DNA from: UBA7396 sp034676185
GTDB taxonomy: Bacteria; Patescibacteriota; Gracilibacteria; BD1-5; UBA6164
Assembly (NCBI GenBank): GCA_034676185.1
Contig: JAUCCN010000013.1
Span: 1-37,391 of the forward strand
Length of the DNA: 37,391 nt
Reading direction: 5' to 3'
The position numbers were made by a program, and so were the translations under genes. Below the pieces are notes generated by a model that did no database searches, was not told the DNA's origin, and saw only the letters and a program-made list of their open reading frames with translations. Within the stretch, counting starts at the first letter, position 1; every line of letters begins with the position of its first letter. Below, in pieces: positions 29,629 through 37,391 of this stretch.

Positions 29629-31890
29629 TTATTGGCATTGACAAGTTGCTACCTTTTGTCATCTTGTTCATACTTCATATGAAGATACTCCATTTAAAGC
29701 ACTCGTACAAGCAGTGGTTTGATGGTTTGGAACTGTTGTTCATACAGGTCAAACTACAGCGTGGTATTTCCATTGACAAGAATTTGTAGTTGATGCAGAA
29801 CAATTTAAGAGAGTTGCAGATCAAGCTGAAAGGATTTGATCTCCATAAGCAGCAAAAAATTCATATCATCCTACTGGAAATGCATTTGCTTGTCCAGAAC
29901 CAACAATTCTATTATTTCCACTCCATTCGTCATCTGTATAATCTCTAAAATCAGCAGGATTGGTACAGTTAGAAGTTCCAGCAAGTCTTGCACAACCTTT
30001 TGGAGGAGTTGCTTTATCAATTCCATCAACTACTACATACCAAGTTTGGTTTGCACAAGCAGTACTTCATAAATTATTCATAGAGTTTCAAATTGTTGTA
30101 GTCGGTTTTGCAGAACTAGGAGCACAATTTATTAAACTTGCAGATCAGGCAGAAACAATTTGGCTTCCATAGAGTGCAAAAAATTCATATCATCCTACTG
30201 GAAATGCATTTGCTGACCCAGAAGTTACTATTTTATTATTTCCACTCCATTCGCTCGCAGTATATTCTCTAAAGTCAGATGGATTCGTACAAGCTGAAGT
30301 TCCAGCCACTCTTGCACATCCTTTTGGAGGATTTGATTTATCAACTCCCTCAACAACAGCATACCAAGTTTGGTTTACACAAGCCGAATTAGAAAGACTA
30401 TTCATAGAGTTTCAAATTTTAGTAGTAGGTTTTCAAGCAATTCCATTTTGAAGGTATACTTTTACTACACTGTTTTCCATTTTTACACTATCACAGTAAA
30501 CATTTCAGCTAGTAACTCTTGGAGTACATCCAGTTGCATTTGCAATAGAATACCCAGATTTTTTAATTTGTAATATATTTCACATACTTGTAGCAGGTTC
30601 AAAGTTTTCAGGAGTTTTCCCATTTGCATCAGTAGTATAACTTGCAATAGTACTTGAACTCATACCGATAATACCAATAATATCTACTCATACTCCTGAT
30701 ATTGGTTGTTGAGTTACATTATCATAAACATATATAGTAATTCAACTTCCAGCAGCTTTTGGCTGACAATTCGTTTTTGAAGAATTAACAGTATATCAAA
30801 CTTTACATCACCAAGTACATGTTCCACCTGTATCATATCTCCATACTGTATTATTAGTACCTCAAGTGGTAAATGGTGAATAAGGTCTTATTACAACTCC
30901 ATCTCCTGAAGGTGGTAATGTTCCAGTACAAGATTGAGTACTTCCCCCAGAAGAACTACTACTTGATGAAGAACTACTTGAACTTCATCCAGAAGAACTG
31001 CTACTTGATGAAGAAGAATTAGTTGAATCTTCCTTTTTACATTCTCATTTATATAAAACAGTTGCTTTTCCTAAACCAGCTGTACAGCTATTTGAGTAGG
31101 TTGTAGGTTGTGGCATAACTTGCATACAAGCTATAAATTTACTATTTGTACATTCTGGCATTGGTGGTTGTGCACATACTGGGTCATATTCTGCAGTACA
31201 TGATATAGAGGAAGTACATTCATATTTTGTTCTTTCACATCCATCATTATCTATATAAGTTCATTTTGATACAGGACTTCACTCTTTACAGAAAGGTATT
31301 GATATTTCAGGACAATTTTTTACTTCTGAACAATTTCCAAGTAATTGACATAAAAAATCATCAACATCAGAAGTATTTTTTATTTTTGCAATTCAAGAAG
31401 TTAAATAATTAATCATTTGTTTGATAGTATTATTTGACTTATATTTCTCTCAAAGAGTTACTAATTGTTTTTCGAGTTGAGAAATAGTAGATTCAAATTT
31501 TGTTTTAGAAGAAGTTTCTTTAATTTTTACGATTTTTTCTAAAACAATATCAAGTTTATCTTTGTTTGGAATATTTTGATCTGATATTTGGGTTGAATTT
31601 TCATTCATTGCAGAGAGGTTTATTTTACAGCTATTTTCAAGTCCACAGATAAAATAATAATATTTTGCATTATTGAAGAAACAATCACTTCTTTTATAGC
31701 TTGGATATTCAACATTATATTTATCTTTTGTAGTGGTACAAGAATTAAGAGCATCATATCCATCAGAGAGAACATTTCATATTTTGATTTGATTGTCTAG
31801 TTCTGTTTTTGAAATTTGAGTATTTCAAAGTGATATGAGAGGAATAAGAAGAAATCATAAAAATACACATAATTGTTTTATTTTTTTCAT
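29629..31890 (-). CDS. Secreted Kazal-like, Ser-linker, tandem-repeat surface protein
   Basis: 753 residues, about 30 cysteines. After a signal peptide (about 1-22) comes a helical Lys/Ser region with a few Cys (to about 190). Residues 231-284 match a Kazal-type protease inhibitor: CTAEYDPVCA, then TYSNSCTAGLGKATVLYKGEC; the spacing is longer than in classical Kazal domains. A Ser-rich tract (about 288-322) is followed by a Cys-containing segment and a carboxypeptidase-regulatory-like beta domain (about 375-470; ITIYVYDNVTQQPISGVGVD). Two 108-residue tandem repeats (about 485-700) carry TWYAVV, PPKGCAR, EWSGNN and ANAFPVGGYEFFA. No known domain fits these. A strong promoter lies at 31983-32011. 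An adhesin or protease-resistant surface protein is inferred. Confidence 0.88.
29790..30437 (-). repeat. Two 324-nt tandem repeats
   Basis: Corresponding bases lie 324 nt (108 codons) apart, for example the string caagtttggttt at 30041 and 30365. Long stretches are almost identical, such as the run ending in catttgct near 29885 and 30210. The copies have diverged at scattered positions but keep all Cys, Pro and Gly landmarks. Confidence 0.9.
30945..31025 (-). repeat. Serine-codon low-complexity tract
   Basis: About 27 codons, nearly all Ser with a few Gly, written with agt, tct, tca and agc in short nucleotide repeats. It separates the Kazal-like part from the beta domains as a flexible linker. 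Confidence 0.85.
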
Positions 31891-31982
31891 AAAAATAGAT
31901 TTTAAAAAGTAAATTATTATTTAAGATGAAATTAATTTTTGTGTTTCATAGGCACTATAATTTAAATAATAAAAGTGTTTGA

Positions 31983-32011
31983 ATTATAAGGGATGTATAT
32001 ATTTTTGTCAA
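31983..32011 (-). promoter_or_regulatory. Strong promoter of the Kazal-like protein gene
   Basis: Minus strand: TTGACA, 17-nt spacer, TATAAT, a full consensus promoter. Transcription starts near 31976, leaving a leader of about 85 nt with no recognised element. Confidence 0.75.
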
Positions 32012-32038
32012 ATTTATTTTTTTGCATAAGATATGTGT

Positions 32039-32066
32039 TTGACAAAAAAAATAAAAGCATTATAAA
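32039..32066 (+). promoter_or_regulatory. Strong promoter of the DUF1800-DUF1501 gene
   Basis: Plus strand: TTGACA, 16-nt spacer, TATAAA; leader about 43 nt. The -35 boxes of the two divergent promoters are 27 nt apart, so one regulator could serve both. Confidence 0.7.
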
Positions 32067-32115
32067 TACATAAAAATAAAAACAAAAATATTTTAGAAAA
32101 ATAATTTTTATAGGT

Positions 32116-35100
32116 ATGAAAAATACTATTTTTTTAAGAAAATTTTTTGCCATTCTTTTAATATTTTCAATATTTTTTCAATATATATTTCCATTTTGAA
32201 ATGCTCTTGATACAAATGGTTTGAGTTCTCCGTGGACTTTGGAGAAAGCAGAACATTTAGCTGGAAGAGCTCTTATTGGAGCAACTCCAGAAATGATTGA
32301 AAAATTGTATAATGCTGGAAGTGCACAAAATGCAATATCGCTTCTTTTTCCGGATAAAAATGGACCGGATAGAACAGAGTATTTAGAACAATTGAAAAAC
32401 TTTAAATGAGAAAGTTTTAATGTAAGTGATACGAATGCAAATAGGAAAGTATATGCTTTTACATATTATGCTGATCCTTATGAAGCAAAAAGAAAATTAT
32501 TTTGACTTTTTGAAGATATTTTTCCAGTTGATAGAGATGGTGCTTGAGCGAATAATATTAATTTTCCTGATATAGAAAATCATTTTAAAATATTATATGA
32601 AGAATCTCTTGGGAATTATAAAAAAATGATAAAGAGGGTATTATTTGATAGCCAGAATCCAGAGAATAGTTTTGCAATGGGAAAATACTTAGACCTTCTT
32701 AATGCTCCAAATAAAGATAAACCAAATGAAAATTATGCCAGAGAATTGATGCAACTTTTTTTGATGTTAGAACATAAACCTTGGGAAGATGCAGAAACTC
32801 CTTGAGCTGAAAGAAATTATACTGAAGAGGATGTCGCATCACTTGCTCTTATTTTAACATGATTTCGTTATGGAGAAGACAAAAAAGTATATTTCGATGA
32901 AACGTATCATAATACAAGTACAGGAATTACTTTTTTATCAGGTGCTTTAAAAAATGGAGATAATTTTTCATTTTATGATAGTGGAAGTTGAAGTATAGAT
33001 AATACAAAAATTATTCAACCAATCTCTGGAAATAATGGTCTTGGAGATAATATTATAGACTATATTTTTTCAAAAAGAGAAAAGGAAATTGCTTCTTTTC
33101 TTGCTTGGAGATTATTAAAGTATTATGTAAATGATACACCAACTCAAAATGAAATACAAACGGTTGCTTCCCAAATAATAAATTACAATTTTGAATTATT
33201 ACCAACAGTAAGATGGTTGCTAGCTAGTGATATTATGTATAGTGAAGTATCAATGAATACTATCAGATACAAAAATCCAATAGAATTAGCGATAGGAACT
33301 ATAAAATTACTTCATGCAAAAGATGAAAATTTTATAGTTGATCCTTTCCTGAATGATACTTCACTTTTTACGACTCTTGATTGGACTCCATACAATCCAA
33401 GAAGTATTTTTGGAAGGGATGGTTTTGATCATAATGAAGCATTTATGAATGCTTATTTTCATAATCAATGGGTCACTTATGCTTCAAAAATAGCTTTTAC
33501 AACTGGAAGTTGATATTATAATCTTTCTCACCTTATTCCAAATACTTATAATACTAATACTGGCACATTTGATATAAAAACCTCAAAAAATAATACTTTT
33601 TCTGGAAGTATTTCTCTTGGAAATTTTTCTTTTTATACTGGTACTGGAACAGCAACAGGAAGTGAAAATATATCACTTCAAAAAACATTATTTTTCTTGG
33701 AAGAAGCAGAGATTTTAGAAGAAATTGATGTAGTGGAAATTATGACTCAAACTGGAGAAAATCTTTGAGAGGAGCAAAAAAATCTCTTGCAAGAAAAAAG
33801 TGAATGAATGAAAAATGATTTAAACATTAAAATAGAAGAAATAGAAAAAACTTCAGAAGAGGAAAATAAATTACCAGAAATGGAATCTCAAAATATGATT
33901 TCTGAAATGGAAAATATTTGAAGTGAAAAAATGATAGAAGAATTACTAGAAAAACAAGAGGAGCAAGATTTGCAAGAATCAGAAGATAATATTTTAGAAA
34001 AACAGCAAGAAAATCCTGAAAAAATGCTTGAATTACCAGAAAATAATCTTTGAAAAGAGGAAAAAGAAATGATAGAGTCTTGAGAAAATATATGAGAAGA
34101 AAAATTATCTATAGAGGAATTTCCTGAAAAAGAAATACAAGAAGAAGAGAAAAAAAATGATGAAATATCATTTTTGAGAAAAATATTTCTTCCTCCAGTT
34201 TCAGCAGCTCTTGAAGAAGAAGTTCTTTCGTTTGTGACTGGAAGTATAGTATTTCCTGATTTTTACATACAAACTGCTTCTGGAAAAATAAATATAGAAT
34301 GAACTTTTGATGCTGAAAAAGGAGTTTTAAATATTGCTTCATGAAGTTTAGTATCTGGAAAGAAAACATATCATTTTAGTCATTCTAGTTTGCAAGTAGA
34401 AGATGGCTATCTATTTCATAGTGATATTTCAATAGATCAAATGCTGGAACAATTAGAAGACAATTTGTATCTTGGGAAAAAAATTCCAGAAAGTGTAAAA
34501 GAGAAATTTATAAATTTTCTTGAAGTAAATGAGGCAGGACTTCCAAGAACTTTTTTACCAAATAATACAACATATAGAAATAAATATATACGAGCTATTA
34601 TTGCAATGATGCTTTCACAACCAGAATTTTTACTCTTAAGCTGATATGATTTACCAACTGATACAACTCTTAATTCTTGAAATATTCAAATCAGTGATAA
34701 TTCAAAAAAACTGATTATGATTGAACTCTATGGATGATATGATTGGGTAAATGGAATTATTCCTAAAAATGAATATGAATATTATTCTCAAATCAGAGGA
34801 GGGATGTCATATAATAAAAGTGATTTATTAGAAATAGGAGATTTTTATTTAAATAAAGCATTTGAAAGCTTTCAACCATTTTATGAAAGTGGAGATTTAA
34901 GAATAGTAAATAGAGTTGGAACTCCAAATCATTCTCGTTGACACGATACAGCAACTATTCAAGTTGCAAGCCAAAAAGCACTTCAAACGGTTGGAACTCC
35001 AGGACTTATTTGAGAACTGATCAAAAATGACCCAAATCCTCTTAATAATATAGTTTTATGAACGAGTAGACCAGCTATTTATACGAATGGAAATTATATA

Positions 35101-37389
35101 AATATTTGAGGAAATTCTATTATTTATAAAACAAATGGAAGTACAAATGCTCAGGAAAAAGAGTATCAACTTTCTGTTTTAAAAAATATTATGAATACGA
35201 GAGATTATCCGGTAAAAATGGGTGAAAATTTTAAAAATTCTGTTACTCTAGATACGGTTGGAAATTCAGGGCAATCTTCTGTTTGATATACATTGAGTGG
35301 AAGACTTAATTTTACAAAAAATCTGATTGATAATGGACTTTGAATTACTTATTATGTACCAGGATGAGGATGATATGATACACATGGAGATCAATTAAAA
35401 TCATGAACATATAATTTATGAGATAGAACTCGTGATTTAGCAAATGATATTTCTACCTTTTTTACTCAAATGAAAGATTCTGGAAAAGATGTAACTATTA
35501 TTGTATATTCAGAATTTGGAAGAACTCTCAAAGCAAATGGAACTCTAGGAACTGACCACTGACAATGAGGAGGATATTTTATTCTTTCTACTAATAATAC
35601 ATTAAAACAAAGTCTTCCTGAAAAAATTATTGGGAAAATTTCTCTTGAAAATGAATACAATGATTGGCTTTGAGTTGGAGTTGACTATAGGTCTATTTAT
35701 TCAAAAATTTTGAAAAGTTTATATAATATTGATGTAGAAAAATATTTTTGACAAAAATTTTCTTTAGAAGAAGATTTAAATACAGATATTCCATTTCCAG
35801 CTTTATTTAGAAGAGAATATAAAGAAACTTGGTGGGGAAATGTTGGAACAGATTTAACATTTCAAATAGAAGATAGTAATTTTCGTTTTAAAGATGGTTC
35901 GTATTTGAAGTTAAAATATGGGCAAAATCCAGAAAAAATGACTCAATTTTCAAGATGGACTATGGATAATTATGTGTATGATGAAAAAACAAATTCTTTT
36001 CATATCAATTTAAATTTAGCAAAATGAAAACTCTATTACTATGAACTAGAAATAGTTGATAATCAATATGAAAGATATGTAGTTTCTGGAAGTTTTATGT
36101 CCCCAGAAAAATATGAGGCTAACTCAAATGTAAGTATAATTCCTCTGATTACCGATAGTTTTTTTGCAAAATATAATAATACAGAAGTAAATGGTGAGAA
36201 AAAAATTGATAAACTCATCTTACTTAATAATCCTGTTCAAGAAATTATAAGTACTGGAACGACTTTAAATGAAGACTGAGAAGAAATAGAGGAAGTTATT
36301 AAAACTTATAGTGGTACTTTAAAAGACATCATTTTTGATGAAAAAATTACTATGACTTTTTGAACATGAGAAACATACATTGATACTTTGACACATTCTT
36401 GAATTTGGAATGGAGGATTTCTACTTCCTCAATTTATCAATAAAAATGAATTTATTTCAAAAAATGCTTCATGGAGTGGAATAACTCTCAAAAATCTCAA
36501 TATTGAAAATATAGTAAAAGTTTGAGCAGATAGCTTAGGAGTAGGAATGAAATTGAATCAATCGGTAAAAATAACACTTCCAATTCAAGATATAAATGGA
36601 GTTTATAAAATCATTAAAAGTGAAGATGGTATAAACTGGGAGGAAATTTCTTGAATACAAGCAGAAAATACTATTACATTTGATACGAATCATTTTACTT
36701 ATTTTGCTCTTTACGATACTAAAAAAATAGTGGTTACTCCTGTAGAACCAGAAAATCCACAAAATTCAGAAAATCCACAAAATCCACAAAATCCTGGAAA
36801 TGGATGAGGAAATTGAAATGGAGGCTCTTCATCATGAGGTGGTTCAGGTTGAGGAAGTTCATGAGGATGAAATAGTGGCTGAAATTCTTGATGATCATGA
36901 TGATGAGGTGGATGATGAGTCACTTTAGCAAAAGATTATTGTCCTGCTTGAGATTTTTCTCTTAGTTATTATGATGGTATGTGTTGAGAAAAAACAAAAA
37001 TAACTTCTCAAACAGGAAGTGTGATTCCAGCAACTATTATAAAAGATAAATTGTATTACCAAAATTTGAAGCAGCAAATTTTAGAAGAAAGAAAGAAATC
37101 AAAAGAACAAAATCAAGGAAAAATAATATCTACGAAAGTATGAAAATATACTGTAATAGAAATTTCATCATACCATTTAAGTGATAAGATAAAAAAGATT
37201 TCTCTTTGGATTATTGCCAATAAAAAACTCTCTGAACCTGAAAAAAAGAAATACATAGAAAGATTGAATGCATTTTTACTTTCTAAATATAATTATGAAA
37301 AACAAAGGAATTCTAGGGAATTGAAAAATAAATATAGTAAAGAAATAATACTTTTAAAATCTGTATTAAATAAATTAAAAAAGCTCTAA
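32116..37389 (+). CDS. Giant secreted DUF1800-DUF1501 fusion protein
   Basis: 1757 residues. After a signal/anchor segment (about 8-30) comes DUF1800: LAGRALIGATPEM at the start, NENYARELMQLF at 204-215, and the end motif MMLSQPEFLLLSG near 840. It is interrupted by an acidic Glu/Lys/Gln insert (about 530-690). DUF1501, an alkaline-phosphatase-superfamily-like domain, covers about 865-1215: MIELYGGYDWVNGIIP, SRGHDTATIQ, YDTHGDQ (1087-1093), SEFGRT (1132-1137) and TDHGQGGGYF. Beta-rich domains follow to about 1545, then a Pro/Asn stretch, a Gly/Ser linker (36796-36918) and a C-terminal segment with two cysteines (DYCPAGDFSLSYYDGMC) and a Lys-rich helical tail. The two domains usually occur as neighbouring genes. 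The role is unknown; surface location is likely. Confidence 0.92.
33700..34180 (+). other. Acidic low-complexity insert within DUF1800
   Basis: About 160 codons rich in Glu, Gln, Lys, Met and Leu, with many EE and EEK runs, lie between recognisable parts of DUF1800. The composition suggests a long charged helix or disordered loop protruding from the domain. Confidence 0.7.
36796..36918 (+). repeat. Glycine/serine linker rich in TGA codons
   Basis: 41 codons, 27 of them Gly: 14 are TGA and 13 are GGN. TGA occurs in runs of two and three (36898-36906). Under the standard code this would be a cluster of stops. Confidence 0.95.
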
Positions 37390-37391
37390 GA

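Noticed and set aside
36711..36923. His/Pro-rich minus-strand frame
   Set aside because: Reverse complement of the TGA/GGN glycine linker: tca, cat and cca codons arise automatically.
1..37391. rRNA, tRNA, prophage, transposase or integrase genes
   Set aside because: None of their characteristic sequences or proteins was found on either strand.

Overview
This window is AT-rich bacterial DNA read with UGA as glycine (genetic code 25). Under the standard code almost every gene breaks into fragments. With TGA read as Gly, 29 genes fill nearly the whole window, and familiar proteins (FtsA, FtsZ, NusA, L9, DnaJ, RsmI, TsaE, RuvX) come out at full length with TGA at conserved glycines. All 28 genes whose ends are visible stop at TAA (23) or TAG (5), and none at TGA. 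This code is known from Absconditabacteria (SR1) and Gracilibacteria (BD1-5) of the Patescibacteria/CPR. The window cannot separate the two. Most starts lack a visible Shine-Dalgarno sequence and sit in an A/T-rich context ending in TTATG or similar.

Layout. 1-1102 (-): a Cys-rich secreted protein with 60-residue repeats, cut by the window edge. 1191-5263: a STAS regulator (-), TsaE (+), a VirB4-like ATPase (-) and a SpoIIE-type PP2C phosphatase (-). The STAS protein and phosphatase look like two parts of a partner-switching module. 5485-10034 (+): ftsA-ftsZ, then nusA-rplI-ruvX, which is housekeeping (division, transcription, translation, RNA processing). 10056-12486: a small acidic lipoprotein (-), then an overlapping PRC-barrel-like/FecR-like pair (+). 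12487-12801: a gene-poor gap with a strong terminator, a possible gene remnant and a striking 18-bp inverted repeat. 12802-15832 (-): an envelope pair, a polyprenyl-phosphate sugar transferase followed by a PKD/7TM membrane protein.

16043-18049 (+): an ABC ATPase without a permease gene beside it, a possible structured RNA, and dnaJ. 18145-24521 (+): a PLD-family lipoprotein, an unrecognised 865-residue membrane-anchored protein, a small membrane protein, and a two-gene 2-oxoacid:acceptor oxidoreductase whose beta subunit is unusually short. 24583-26969 (+): a FapA/DUF342 protein and a small membrane protein, meeting tail to tail with an rsmI/DUF721-like operon (26970-27936, -). 28052-29578 (+): a NicO-type metal exporter with a periplasmic calcium-binding-like segment. 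29629-37389: two divergent secreted giants from back-to-back near-consensus promoters: a 753-residue Kazal-like, Ser-linked, tandem-repeat protein (-) and a 1757-residue DUF1800-DUF1501 fusion (+).

The core genes are those of a reduced, fermentative cell. The accessory content is almost all cell surface: Cys-rich repeat proteins, lipoproteins, glycan synthesis and giant secreted proteins. That fits a host-attached or predatory lifestyle, as described for some Absconditabacteria, but this is inference. No rRNA, tRNA, CRISPR array, transposase or phage gene was found.
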